The position numbers and the translations under genes are program-made. From Alkalinema sp. CACIAM 70d (GTDB lineage: Bacteria; Cyanobacteriota; Cyanobacteriia; Leptolyngbyales; Leptolyngbyaceae): DNA of 64,000 bases. Under the pieces are notes generated by a model, which was given only the letters and a program-made list of their open reading frames with translations, ran no database searches and was not told the origin of the DNA. The DNA lies in NCBI GenBank assembly GCA_002148405.1, contig MUGG01000155.1, positions 1-64,000 of the forward strand, read 5' to 3'. This document shows, piece by piece, positions 8,647-18,106 of the stretch (within the stretch, counting starts at the first letter, position 1; the number at the start of each line of letters is the position of its first letter).

Positions 8647-11175
8647 ATGATTACCAATGATATTGCGACTAATTTTCCTTGGGATAAGCCACCGCTGTGT
8701 TACCTGACACCAGACCAGCAGGTTCTCTTCAAAACCCAGGGAGAATTGCGGCGATATCGCTTGGGGGAGCCGCTCTGGTCAGCGGATAACCCAGGGGAAG
8801 TGATCCTGATTCTGGCAGGGAAGGTTCGCCTCGTCACGGATGAGGGGAAATCTTTGATGTTGCAGCCGGGGGATTGGGTGGGTGACTTACTGGATTTAGC
8901 GGGGTACAAGGCTCGATCGGCGGCGGATGGCGTCGAGGCGATCGTCTGGCCAACGCCTCTGTGGGAAACGGCCAAAACCCAGGAAATTACTCGATTTTGG
9001 GCGACGCAGCGCACCCAGTACCAGCCCCAGACCGATCGATCGCCCCAACCCACCCAAGGCTTTCCCTTTGTTGCCGGAATTAACACCGCAGCAGCTTGCC
9101 TGACCATGGTGGCTAACCATTTACAAAATCCGGCTCAGTTGGAATGGGTGCAGCGCCAGGTGCGCAGCCAAAAGCCCAGCAGTGTCGTGGAAGCAGCGGA
9201 AAAGCTGGGTCTGCATTTGCGACGGATTACGATCGACTGGCAAGGGATGCGGTTGCTGGAATTTCCGGCGTTGATGCTGAAACAGGGGGATGAAGATCCC
9301 CATTGGTTGGTGGTGTACGGCATTCGGGGCGATCGCATGATCGTAGCGGATCCCATGAATCCTGCGGCCACCTGTGAAGCCATCCATCGATCGCAGATTG
9401 AACCAACTTGGGATCGGCAACTGTGGCAAGTTGAGACGATCCAAAAGCAGGAACGGTTCAACCTGGGCTGGTTCCTGCCTGCGGTCTGGAAGTATCGCGG
9501 TTTGCTGGGGGAGGTGCTGTTTGCCTCACTGACGCTGCAATTGCTAGGGCTAGCGACGCCCATGATTACTCAAGTCATCATTGACCGGGTGATGGTGCAG
9601 GGCAGTATCTCTACCCTGGATGTCATGGCGATCGCGATGTTGGGTGTAGCCGTTTTTGAAGCATCTTTGGGCTGTTTGCGGTTGTTCATCTTTACCCACA
9701 CGGCGCGGCGGTTGGATCTCTCCCTGTCTGCCCAGTTGTTCCGTCACCTGATGCGTCTGCCCTTGGCCTACTTTGAGTCCCGCCGGGTGGGGGATACGGT
9801 GGCGCGGGTGCAGGAGTTGGAAAATATTCGCCAATTCTTGACGGGGACTGCGCTGACGGTGGTCTTGGACTCCATCTTTGCGGTGGTTTATCTGGGGTTG
9901 ATGGCCTACTACAACCTCTTCTTGACGGGAGTCGCGCTGGCGGTGTTGCCCCTGTTCGCGATTTTGACCCTGACCACGACGCCGATTCTGCGCAACTGGC
10001 TCAACGAGACGTTTAATCGCAACGCTGATAGTCAGTCCTTCCTAGTGGAGACGGTAACGGGGATCCATTCGGTGAAGGCCCATACGGCGGAAAAAGCCTC
10101 CCGCGATCGTTGGGAAGGGTTATTCGCCCGCTACATTCGCACCAGCTTTAAGGCTTCGACCACACAAAATATCAGCGGCAGTATTGCGGACTTTCTCACC
10201 AAGTTTTCCTATCTGCTGATCCTATGGGTGGGGGCGACGCTGGTGATTAAGCAGGAACTCACCGTGGGGCAATTGGTGGCGTTCCAAATGTTGTCCGGCC
10301 AAGTGACTGGGCCGCTGCTGCGCCTAGTGCAACTCTGGCAGAACCTACAACAGGTCTTGCTCTCGGTCGATCGGATCGGCGATATTCTTAATGCGGCCCC
10401 AGAAGCGGAACCGGGTTCGGGCTTGGTGCTGCCTGCGCTGCAAGGGGAAGTGAAGTTTGAGCAGGTCTTTTTCCGGTATAACCAGAGCCAAGAGCCCGTT
10501 CTGAAGGGCATTTCCTTTGAGGTGAAGCCGGGAATGCTCGTCGGCGTTGTGGGTCGAAGTGGATCCGGTAAGAGTACCCTGTCTAAGTTATTGCAACGGT
10601 TGTACCTGCCGGAGTCCGGTCGGATTCTAGTGGATGGCTTCGATGTCAAGAGTGCCGATCTGCACTCTCTACGAACCCAGATGGGGGTGGTGTTGCAGGA
10701 AGACTTTATCTTCAATGGCAACATCATTGAAAACATTAGCCTAGGTCGTCCTGATATTTCTGCCGAGCAGGTGGTGGAAGCAGCACGGCTGGCTGCGGCC
10801 CATGACTTTGTCAGCGAACTGCCCCACGGCTATGAAACCAATGTGGGAGAGCGGGGAACGGCGCTGTCCGGTGGTCAGCGGCAACGGATTGCCCTAGCGC
10901 GCTTGTTCCTTTCCGATGCGCCGTTGATGATTTTGGATGAGGCGACTAGTGCTTTGGATAGTGAAACGGAGCAGCAGGTCTTGCAAAATCTGCAACAGGT
11001 GTCGGGGAACCGTACGATCTTTATGATTGCCCACCGGTTCGCACCGTTGCGTCGGGCGGATCTGATTCTGGTGATGGAGAAGGGTGTGGTGGCTGAGAAA
11101 GGCACCCATGATGAGCTTCTGCGTAAGAAGGGGCTGTATTACTCACTGTATCAACGTCAACAGGCAGCTGTTTAA
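8647..11175 (+). CDS. ABC exporter with cNMP-like and C39-like domains
   Basis: 842 residues. A cyclic-nucleotide-binding-like domain spans about 20-110 (GEPLWSADNPGEVILILAGKVRLV, LQPGDWVGDL). A C39 peptidase-like domain spans 135-265, six-helix transmembrane region about 280-560, and the ATPase domain about 605-840: Walker A GRSGSGKST near 636, LSGGQRQR near 740, Walker B LMILDEATSALD near 760. In the C39 domain the catalytic Asp-Cys-Gly is replaced by Asn-Thr-Ala (GINTAAACL), while His (DPHWLVVYG) and Asp (VADP) remain. As in HlyB it is therefore probably a substrate-docking C39-like domain rather than a leader peptidase. Type I secretion is the expected role. No HlyD-type adaptor lies next to it. 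Confidence 0.88.
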   Translation: MITNDIATNFPWDKPPLCYLTPDQQVLFKTQGELRRYRLGEPLWSADNPGEVILILAGKVRLVTDEGKSLMLQPGDWVGDLLDLAGYKARSAADGVEAIVWPTPLWETAKTQEITRFWATQRTQYQPQTDRSPQPTQGFPFVAGINTAAACLTMVANHLQNPAQLEWVQRQVRSQKPSSVVEAAEKLGLHLRRITIDWQGMRLLEFPALMLKQGDEDPHWLVVYGIRGDRMIVADPMNPAATCEAIHRSQIEPTWDRQLWQVETIQKQERFNLGWFLPAVWKYRGLLGEVLFASLTLQLLGLATPMITQVIIDRVMVQGSISTLDVMAIAMLGVAVFEASLGCLRLFIFTHTARRLDLSLSAQLFRHLMRLPLAYFESRRVGDTVARVQELENIRQFLTGTALTVVLDSIFAVVYLGLMAYYNLFLTGVALAVLPLFAILTLTTTPILRNWLNETFNRNADSQSFLVETVTGIHSVKAHTAEKASRDRWEGLFARYIRTSFKASTTQNISGSIADFLTKFSYLLILWVGATLVIKQELTVGQLVAFQMLSGQVTGPLLRLVQLWQNLQQVLLSVDRIGDILNAAPEAEPGSGLVLPALQGEVKFEQVFFRYNQSQEPVLKGISFEVKPGMLVGVVGRSGSGKSTLSKLLQRLYLPESGRILVDGFDVKSADLHSLRTQMGVVLQEDFIFNGNIIENISLGRPDISAEQVVEAARLAAAHDFVSELPHGYETNVGERGTALSGGQRQRIALARLFLSDAPLMILDEATSALDSETEQQVLQNLQQVSGNRTIFMIAHRFAPLRRADLILVMEKGVVAEKGTHDELLRKKGLYYSLYQRQQAAV

Positions 11176-11212
11176 AGGTTGTTTAGATAGAAAATATTGA
11201 GATAGAAAAATT

Positions 11213-11256
11213 GCACGATCGCGGTTGTATTCCTGCGATCGTGCTTAAAATTTTTA
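11213..11256 (+). terminator. Strong terminator after ABC exporter, HIP1-type stem
   Basis: GCACGATCGC (11213-11222) pairs perfectly with GCGATCGTGC (11235-11244), followed by TTAAAATTTTT. The stem itself carries the CGATCG palindrome common in this genome. Confidence 0.88.
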
Positions 11257-11326
11257 GAGGCCAGGTTGCAACGCTTTTTTGAATTGCAACACAATTGCAA
11301 CGCCAATTTTCATACGGGCTGGAACT

Positions 11327-13180
11327 ATGAACTTACAGGATCTTGTCAAAAACATGACCACTTGGTCGGTGGCCACCCTGCAAAACGATCGCGTGTTTGT
11401 CAGCGATTTGCAACAGCGTTTGATCTATTGGGGCTACCAGCCTGGGTTAGTGGATGGTTTTTGGGGCCAGAGAACCCAAGCTGCCTACACTGCTTTTGCG
11501 AATGCCAATGGGTTTAAGTCCAGTGAGTTCTCTCCCCAAGCGGCCCAGAAGTTGTTGCAATTGCCTAAGCTTAGTCTCCAGCAGGTCGGCAATGGAACCA
11601 TAAATTGGCCTGTAGCGGTGCTTGTTGATGATCCCAATATTGTTCGAGAAATTCAGCAACGGTTGACCGATCGAGGATACCAACCAGGGCCAGTGGATGG
11701 AGACTGGGGCAAACGCACTCAAACAGCCTATGAGTCCTTTGCACGGACAAATTCCTACCCAATTGATAGGCTTACGCCCCTAGCGGCTCAGAAATTACTG
11801 TTTCCGGCTAAGCCAACACTGCAACAGGTGGCTAACGGGACAGTCAATTGGATTCTTGCGATCGTGACGGCTGATCCGACCATTACCCGCGAAATTCAGC
11901 AGCGTTTAACGGTGTGGAAGTATCAACTAGGTGCTGTGGATGGGGATTGGGGCGCAAAAACCCAAACCGCCTACGTTGCGTTTACGAAGGCAAATAATCT
12001 CAGAGCAGAGACCCTAACGCCTCAAACTGCCAAGCTTCTTCTGCAAGCTCCGCCTGCTTCTATAACGCCCACCCCGACGCCCACCCCGACGCCTACCCCG
12101 ACGCCTACACCCACTCCGACTCCGACGCCTACCCCGACGCCTACTCCGACTCCGACGCCTACACCCACTCCTACTCCGACGCCTACTCCGACTCCGACTC
12201 CAACTCCGACTCCTACTCCGACTCCAACTCCTACCCCGACGCCCACCCCAATTCCGACTCCGACGCCTACACCCACTCCGACGCCTACCCCAACTCCCAC
12301 ACCCACTCCTACACCTCCTACAGCCAAACCCGATCGCCTGCCCGCAGGATTGCGAGCTTTATCTCAGGGCACCTATGCTTGGCCGACGACCGAAATTCAG
12401 CCGAACCTCGCGATCGCGGCTCAGGTACAGGAATCTTTAAATGCGCTGGGCTATGGGCTGGGTGCGGCGGATGGCCTATGGGGACCCCGAACTCAGCGTG
12501 CTTATGTTGCATTTTGTGGGGCCTATGGGCTGGATCCTGCTACTGTTTCTCCCCGTGCGGCTAAGCTACTTTTGGAACCGGAAGTACCAGGCATTCCTGT
12601 CGTGGCAAACCCACCCGCTTTATCGCTCAATGACTATCGCGCCGTGGCTAACACGATCGGCTGTGAAGTCGCCGCAGTCCGAGCGGTTGTTTCTGTAGAA
12701 GCAGCTGGCTCGGGATTTTATAAAGATGGTCGTCCCAAAATTCTGTTTGAAGCCCATTGGTTCTCTGACTTTACCAATAGCCGCTATGACTTCAGCAATT
12801 CCAATATCTCTAGCCCCGTGTGGAACCGGAACCTTTACATCGGGGGCCTAGGGGAATGGGATCGTTTGTATCAGGCTGTGAATCTCGATCGAGCCGGTGC
12901 ACTCAAATCCGCTTCCTGGGGATTGGGGCAAATCATGGGCTTTAACCATCGGGCTGCAGGGTATGCCGATGTGGAAACCTTTGTGCGGGATATGCACCAG
13001 AGCGAAGGGAAGCAACTCATGGCCATGTTTAATTTCATCAAGACCAATGGTCTTGATCGTTTTCTCATCCGTCGGGATTGGGCGGGATTTGCACTGCGGT
13101 ACAACGGTGAAAGCTACCGAGCTAACCGCTATGACGAAAAGTTAGCCGATTCCTACGAATACTGGGCAACCATTACTTAG
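11327..13180 (+). CDS. Peptidoglycan-binding N-acetylmuramidase
   Basis: 617 residues from the ATG at 11327 (MNLQDLVKNMTTWS). An in-frame TTG 48 bases earlier lies next to the terminator and among TTGCAAC repeats and is less likely. Three peptidoglycan-binding repeats occupy about residues 10-240 (pattern QQRL..WGYQPG.VDG.WG.RTQ.AY..F). They are followed by a Thr-Pro linker of about 85 residues (246-330), a fourth binding repeat (360-425) and a C-terminal muramidase domain of the DUF3380/N-acetylmuramidase type (428-617). Its likely catalytic Glu is residue 458 (VVSVEAAGSGF), followed by FEAHWFS and WGLGQIMG. The enzyme should cleave glycan strands of murein. No Sec signal is present, so export by the neighbouring ABC exporter, or an endolysin-like mode, is possible. 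Confidence 0.88.
   Translation: MNLQDLVKNMTTWSVATLQNDRVFVSDLQQRLIYWGYQPGLVDGFWGQRTQAAYTAFANANGFKSSEFSPQAAQKLLQLPKLSLQQVGNGTINWPVAVLVDDPNIVREIQQRLTDRGYQPGPVDGDWGKRTQTAYESFARTNSYPIDRLTPLAAQKLLFPAKPTLQQVANGTVNWILAIVTADPTITREIQQRLTVWKYQLGAVDGDWGAKTQTAYVAFTKANNLRAETLTPQTAKLLLQAPPASITPTPTPTPTPTPTPTPTPTPTPTPTPTPTPTPTPTPTPTPTPTPTPTPTPTPTPTPTPTPTPIPTPTPTPTPTPTPTPTPTPTPPTAKPDRLPAGLRALSQGTYAWPTTEIQPNLAIAAQVQESLNALGYGLGAADGLWGPRTQRAYVAFCGAYGLDPATVSPRAAKLLLEPEVPGIPVVANPPALSLNDYRAVANTIGCEVAAVRAVVSVEAAGSGFYKDGRPKILFEAHWFSDFTNSRYDFSNSNISSPVWNRNLYIGGLGEWDRLYQAVNLDRAGALKSASWGLGQIMGFNHRAAGYADVETFVRDMHQSEGKQLMAMFNFIKTNGLDRFLIRRDWAGFALRYNGESYRANRYDEKLADSYEYWATIT
12067..12318 (+). repeat. Hexanucleotide tandem array encoding Thr-Pro linker
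   Basis: About 42 copies of a degenerate six-base unit (ACN CCN) inside the muramidase gene, encoding (TP)n with one IP interruption. Third positions vary, so the array is not perfectly homogeneous. It separates the N-terminal wall-binding repeats from the fourth repeat and catalytic domain. Confidence 0.95.
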
Positions 13181-13284
13181 TTAACCCTTAGTTGAAAACT
13201 AGCAAATCTATGTGCTGAAACTTCATGTGCTGAAACTTCACCAGGCTCCTAACGGTTTGGGTTAGGGGTCTGATGGCTCTGGTT

Positions 13285-13848
13285 TTAGTTGCTCTGGGGA
13301 TGGAATTCGATCGAGTTCCGTTTGATTTTCACGTCATAGCGACCGAAGAAATCGTGACCTAGCAGTCCTACGTCGGCTTTGTCGGCGATCGTCACTTCTA
13401 GGTTCTTCGTGGTTAAGCCCCCGGTGGAGACAGAACCGATCGAACTAACGGGAAATTGTACGACGCTGCCATCGGCAATGATGACCTTACGGTACCCGAT
13501 CGGTTTTAGACGCAGTGCATTGGCCATATCACGGGTAATCAATGTACTGCTGGCTCCAGTGTCGAGAATCATCTCAAAGGGCTTGCCGTTAAATATCACA
13601 TCAATCACGGGTGTTGAGGCGAGCCGTCGTTTGATTTTGACGCGATAGATTCCATCTTTGGGTGTTTTGCTGGCTGGTTCCTCTCCGCAGAGCGTACCTA
13701 AACTCACCCGCTGGCCCGATGATGTCACCATGTAACAAGTATTTTGAGCGATCGCGGTTGCGGGGTGTCCAATCACCATGACGATGCCTGTTGTCAAGCT
13801 AAGTCCCACGAGCGTTGCAGGAAGAAATTGAAAAGACAGACGTTTCAT
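13285..13848 (-). CDS. Exported retropepsin-like aspartic protease
   Basis: 187 residues. An N-terminal signal (KRLSFQFLPATLVGLSLTTG...HPATAIAQ) is followed by a single aspartic-protease half with the active-site motif MILDTGASSTLITRDMA near residue 95 and a second hydrophobic-Gly element, VGLLGHDFFGRYDVKI. Proteins with one such unit dimerise, like retropepsins (the TIGR02281 clan AA type is the nearest bacterial class I know). It should act in the periplasm. Substrates are unknown. It is convergent with the muramidase gene. Confidence 0.85.
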   Translation of the reverse strand: MKRLSFQFLPATLVGLSLTTGIVMVIGHPATAIAQNTCYMVTSSGQRVSLGTLCGEEPASKTPKDGIYRVKIKRRLASTPVIDVIFNGKPFEMILDTGASSTLITRDMANALRLKPIGYRKVIIADGSVVQFPVSSIGSVSTGGLTTKNLEVTIADKADVGLLGHDFFGRYDVKIKRNSIEFHPQSN

Positions 13849-14143
13849 GACACAGTTTCCAGGAGAGTATCACTGAGTAACAGGGTTTCAGTCACTGTAG
13901 TTCAGTAACAGTAGTATTTCACGATTTTTCTATCTCCAGTGTGCCCAAAGTTCGTAGGATTGTCGAAAATTGTTTTTTTGTAGATTTTTGAGAGAGGATC
14001 TGCCTTGTCCTCAGGCTGATACGCGCTCTTTGGGGTGAACACCCTGTGATGAAGAGAAGATGGGCGGTACTTGGAGCCAAACCAAATCTATGGCAAATCA
14101 AATCTAGAGCTCATCAACCCTAGGGCCAATCCAACAGAATTGG
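13849..14143. other. Intergenic, no feature recognised
   Basis: 295 bases between the protease gene start and the end of the response-regulator gene. I see no gene or strong terminator. Confidence 0.3.
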
Positions 14144-14593
14144 TTAAAGGTTGGGTAACTGAACCATGGATAACCAGAATCGGTTAATGGTGGCGTAGAG
14201 TTCCGAAAATTCGGCTAAGTTGACAGGCTTTGTGATGTAGCAGTTAGTATGCAAATTATACGCTCGTAAAATATCCGACTCACTGTTTGAAGTGGTGAGA
14301 ATAATGACCGGAATTTTCTTGAGAATGGGGTCGTTTTTGGTGTGAGCAAGCACTTCACAACCATCTAACCCAGGCAAATTTAAATCGAGCACAATGAGTT
14401 TGGGAAGCTGTGCATCTGAGTAGTCTCCCCTTTGGTGTAAGTAATCTAGTGCTGATTCTCCATCTTGAACCCAGCGAATCTGACAGTTTGGATTGTCTTG
14501 GTGTCTAAAGTACCGCATTAACAAGTAAGCATCACTCGGAGAGTCTTCAACTAGGAGAACATCGAACAATGAACCTACAGATTGCTCATTCAT
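14144..14593 (-). CDS. Single-domain response regulator, Rcp1-like
   Basis: 149 residues from the ATG at 14593; a longer open frame upstream has no family-like sequence. The receiver has the acidic pair (VLLVEDSPSDAYLL), phosphoacceptor Asp in LIVLDLNLPGLDG, Thr in VIILTTSN and Lys in YITKPVNL. The C-terminal FWLSMVQLP is typical of the Rcp1 group that partners phytochrome-class kinases. It lies 343 bases downstream of the histidine kinase at 14937 in the same direction, so that kinase is the likely phosphodonor. There is no output domain. Confidence 0.9.
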   Translation of the reverse strand: MNEQSVGSLFDVLLVEDSPSDAYLLMRYFRHQDNPNCQIRWVQDGESALDYLHQRGDYSDAQLPKLIVLDLNLPGLDGCEVLAHTKNDPILKKIPVIILTTSNSESDILRAYNLHTNCYITKPVNLAEFSELYATINRFWLSMVQLPNL

Positions 14594-14936
14594 GACAGTT
14601 GCAATTAAATCCTTCGTCACATGTAGGTATGTAAACGAGGGTATGTAAGGGAACAGCGTACAAATGAAACCCCAAGTGGATAGATGGTAGGGGGGTAGGG
14701 GGGGTAGACAGGTCACTGAATCAGGGATGTTATTTCTTGGCAAGTCCCTGAGTACTAGAATACGTGACTTAAGCGACTAAAGGTAATTGCTATCGTAGCT
14801 CTCATTGTCGTTTATTCAGGGAGAAATCTACGCAATATAGTTCTTATTTTCCTCTAATAAGGTACTTGATAGATTTACTCCGATAAATGGAATTAACGGT
14901 AATCGTTTTCTTAGAATTTAATTGAATTTTGATACT
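14594..14936. other. AT-rich intergenic between kinase and regulator
   Basis: 343 bases, AT-rich around 14800-14936. It probably contains a promoter for the response regulator. No hairpin terminator was recognised after the kinase gene. Confidence 0.3.
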
Positions 14937-17729
14937 TTAATCTGAAATTGTGAAATAAATGGTAGTTCCTGAGCCCAATTCAGATTCTGCCCAAATTTTG
15001 CCGCCATACAGGTCAACAATTTTTTTGCATATAGCAAGTCCTATCCCGGTTCCAGGAAATTTTGTTCGGGGATGTAAGCGGCGGAAAATGTCAAAAATCC
15101 GATCGAGGAATTCTGATTTAATGCCAATTCCGTTATCTTGAACTGCAAACTGCCAACCCTCGTTCGGTAGTGGGGTGGCTGTGATGTGGATACGAGGCGG
15201 CTCAGATTGGCGAAACTTGAGCGCGTTCTCCACGAGATTTTGTAGAAGCTGGAGCATTTGGGTGCGGTTAGCTTGGAGGGTGGGTAACGGATCAACAATG
15301 ATCATGGCTTGACTTTCAACGATCGTGACGCGCAAATGACTCAATACCTGCTCCATGACTTCTTGACAATCTAAAGATTCTCGCTCTAGGTCGCGATAGC
15401 TGAGACGGGCATAGACTAACAGATCTTGAATTAACTGCTGCATCCGTTGTCCACCATCATGAATGTAGTGGAGGCATTCCATCATGCCTTCGTCAAAGGA
15501 ACACGTTGCAGCCGATTCTTGGAGCAATTGGGTGTAACTGACGATCGCTCTCAGGGGTTCTCGCAGATCGTGGGATGCGATGTAGGCAAAATTTTCTAGT
15601 TCCTTATTCGATTGCAAGAGTTCTTGATTTAAAGTTTGCAGTTCCGCTTGGCTTTGACGGAGCGCTTCAGTGCGTTCTGCAATCTGTTGTTCCAGGCGAT
15701 GGTTATAGTTCTGCAATAACTGTTTCGATCGTTGGTATTGCAAAGCATGACTAACTGCAACACTAAACTGTTCTAATAGGATCATCTCAGATGGGGAGTA
15801 CTCCTGTTCGTGGGAGCAATTCACAAAGCATAACCAGCCGGTCAGTTCTCCTGAACAGGACAGGGGAAACGCTAGCAAAGATTTTATGCCCAACCTCTGC
15901 CAATTCTCACGATCGATGACCGCTTCAGGAGGCAAGGCATCTAGACCTGACAAATTCACAAAATTGCCTTCTTTCAGTTGGGCGCGGCTCCAGGGAAAGT
16001 AACTTAAGGGATGATGGAGAGAAGATAGTTTTTGGAACTCTGGAATAATTGAGATCAAGTCAGTTGATGTCCATTGATACAGCACCGTGATCGGTTGACT
16101 GACATCTGAAAAATTCATCACATAAATTAAATCAATCTGCTGTAACTCCGCCAGAACGTTTAAGGCTGACTGAATTTCCTTAGGAATGTCCTCTAGTGTT
16201 GCGTTGATAAACGAATTAGAGAAATTTGTAATAATTTGATTTAATTCAACTTGTCTTTGTAGCTCCTGTTCCGCTCGTTTACGATCGCTGATGTCGGTCA
16301 GGGTGCCCACATACCCAATGATTTCTTCCGTTGAGCTGCGTTCTGCGACAGCTTGGCCGTAAACCCAAGTGATGTGTCGATCGGGGCGCTGTAAGCGATA
16401 CTCTAGTTGAAAGGGGTGTGCATGATAGATGGACTGTTGCCACGCTTCAAACACTCGGTCTTGATCGTCTAGATAAAGGGCTGCGATCCATCCTTCTCCT
16501 AAGGCAGCCTCGGGTGAGAGTCCCGTCATCTCGCACCAACGATCGTTGACATAAGTACAATTGCCCTCGGAATCCATTCGAAAAATGCTGACTGGGGCGG
16601 CGGCGGCTAATGAGGCATAGCGCCGTTCACTGTCTTGGAGTGCGGCCTCTGCCACCTTACGGTAGGTAATGTCTTTCAAGAGTCCACTCTCACCTGACCC
16701 AGTCATTTTTTCCTGTTCTAATTGGATGACTTTGGTTTGCAGAATTTCTAGCAATTGATAAAGTTCGATCGGGTTCAGAAGATTCAATAAACTCGTTCGC
16801 GTAACGATGCCTGCTAAATGATCCTGTTGATTGACCACCACGACTCGGCTGATACGATATGTTTGCATTTGTTGATGGGCAATCAACAGCGAGTTCTCTG
16901 GGTAAACCGTAAAGACGGGATGACTCATCACTTCACGGGCAGAGATGCGATCGAGCGGTAGTTGTAATGTTTGCAATTGAACAATATCCCGCTCTGTGAC
17001 GAGTCCGATCGGTCGTAATGCTGAAGAAAGATTGGTTTGTACTAGGTTAGTTTCTAGTGAATCAGTTGTAGCTGGGGTTGTAGGTTGATGATTGACATTC
17101 GATGGATTCTGGGGACTCTGAGAAGGCTCAACAATGACAACGCAGCTCACACGCTTTTGTGCCATAAGCTGAATCAATCTCAGAACAGAAACATCCGCCG
17201 ATTCTGAGATCACGTTCTTGGTCATCATTTCAGATACAAGACGGATTCTCAATAAATCAACAGGTTGTAACAATTGCTGAATCGTTTCATGGGTCAGCAG
17301 GCCAAAGATTGATCCATCTTCTTCTACAACGACTAAGTGTCGAATTTGGTGTTGCCGAAAGATGTTGAGAGGGACGAAGATATCCTGGAATTCCGATCGT
17401 TGGAGCACTCGAACGGGACGAGACATGACTTCTGCAAGGGTTACCGATGCCAAATCACGGTTCTCCGCACTTAACCGCACCACATCCCGCTCCGTCAGGA
17501 TCCCGAGCAACTGCGTCTCTGCCACAACGAGGACACAACTCCCTTTGGCCTCGGCGAGCGTTGCTTGATAGGGATTATCTGGTTGCTCTGTATCTATTGC
17601 TAACAAGCAACTCGCTTTCTCTGCACTCATTAGATGCAGGGCATCCATGATGGAGGCCGTAGGCGCGATCGTTAACGGGTTGCGAATAATTACTTGGCAA
17701 CTATTGAACTCTGAAGAAATGATTGACAT
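14937..17729 (-). CDS. Histidine kinase with four CBS, PAS and GAF domains
   Basis: 930 residues. Two pairs of CBS-like units fill about residues 1-325, each ending with LLGILTERDVV, IFGLLTHETI, PIGLVTERDIV or LAGIVTRTSLL. A PAS/PAC unit follows (370-485; SIFRMDSEGNCTYVNDRW, GYVGTLTDISDRK), then a GAF-like unit (495-650), a coiled coil, a HisKA domain with phosphoacceptor His in NFAYIASHDLREPLRAI (about 725), and a HATPase (NLVENALKF, VQDNGIGI, GTGIGLAICKKIV). The kinase core is the phytochrome-type kind that pairs with Rcp1-like regulators, and one lies downstream. CBS domains usually bind adenine nucleotides, so it may link energy state to a phosphorelay. The GAF unit shows no Cys-His bilin-binding motif. 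Confidence 0.9.
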   Translation of the reverse strand: MSIISSEFNSCQVIIRNPLTIAPTASIMDALHLMSAEKASCLLAIDTEQPDNPYQATLAEAKGSCVLVVAETQLLGILTERDVVRLSAENRDLASVTLAEVMSRPVRVLQRSEFQDIFVPLNIFRQHQIRHLVVVEEDGSIFGLLTHETIQQLLQPVDLLRIRLVSEMMTKNVISESADVSVLRLIQLMAQKRVSCVVIVEPSQSPQNPSNVNHQPTTPATTDSLETNLVQTNLSSALRPIGLVTERDIVQLQTLQLPLDRISAREVMSHPVFTVYPENSLLIAHQQMQTYRISRVVVVNQQDHLAGIVTRTSLLNLLNPIELYQLLEILQTKVIQLEQEKMTGSGESGLLKDITYRKVAEAALQDSERRYASLAAAAPVSIFRMDSEGNCTYVNDRWCEMTGLSPEAALGEGWIAALYLDDQDRVFEAWQQSIYHAHPFQLEYRLQRPDRHITWVYGQAVAERSSTEEIIGYVGTLTDISDRKRAEQELQRQVELNQIITNFSNSFINATLEDIPKEIQSALNVLAELQQIDLIYVMNFSDVSQPITVLYQWTSTDLISIIPEFQKLSSLHHPLSYFPWSRAQLKEGNFVNLSGLDALPPEAVIDRENWQRLGIKSLLAFPLSCSGELTGWLCFVNCSHEQEYSPSEMILLEQFSVAVSHALQYQRSKQLLQNYNHRLEQQIAERTEALRQSQAELQTLNQELLQSNKELENFAYIASHDLREPLRAIVSYTQLLQESAATCSFDEGMMECLHYIHDGGQRMQQLIQDLLVYARLSYRDLERESLDCQEVMEQVLSHLRVTIVESQAMIIVDPLPTLQANRTQMLQLLQNLVENALKFRQSEPPRIHITATPLPNEGWQFAVQDNGIGIKSEFLDRIFDIFRRLHPRTKFPGTGIGLAICKKIVDLYGGKIWAESELGSGTTIYFTISD

Positions 17730-18106
17730 GACAGCATAGGGAGGTGGAAGGTGTCAAGATTTGAAGTATCAATAAAGCTTAAAGTCCTACAAAAATTGTC
17801 CCACTCTAAATTTGTCCCTACCTAAACACTAATGTCTTGTCAGCACCATATCTGCTTTTTTCATCACCATAATCGATGGTGGGCCATCCAACTCGTGATG
17901 CTATAAAACTTTGCTGATTTCCGGGCTGTTGCCCAGTCCTCTTTGCTCATCTTTCGCCTGTCTCAAGAGAGACCCGCCCGAAGAGTAAAAAAATTTATTG
18001 ATTTCTTTCCCACAATTCAATTTGGCTTGTATCCTTACACAGACTCTTTTGTTCAAGGGCTCCTCACTTCCTATCTCTATATCAATATCAAAAGGTTGAC
18101 ACAACC
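17730..18106. other. Intergenic with several hairpins upstream of lipoprotein gene
   Basis: 377 bases. Small inverted repeats CACCAT-aatcg-ATGGTG (about 17871-17887) and GGGC-tgtt-GCCC (about 17922-17933) are visible, and the stretch is likely 5' leader or promoter for the lipoprotein gene. No known riboswitch class was recognised. Confidence 0.35.

Noticed and set aside
12022..12327. Gly-Val repeat protein on the minus strand
   Set aside because: Complement of the Thr-Pro array of the muramidase; an artefact of low-complexity coding DNA.
17871..17933. Riboswitch upstream of the lipoprotein gene
   Set aside because: Small hairpins only; no conserved core of a known riboswitch class was recognised.
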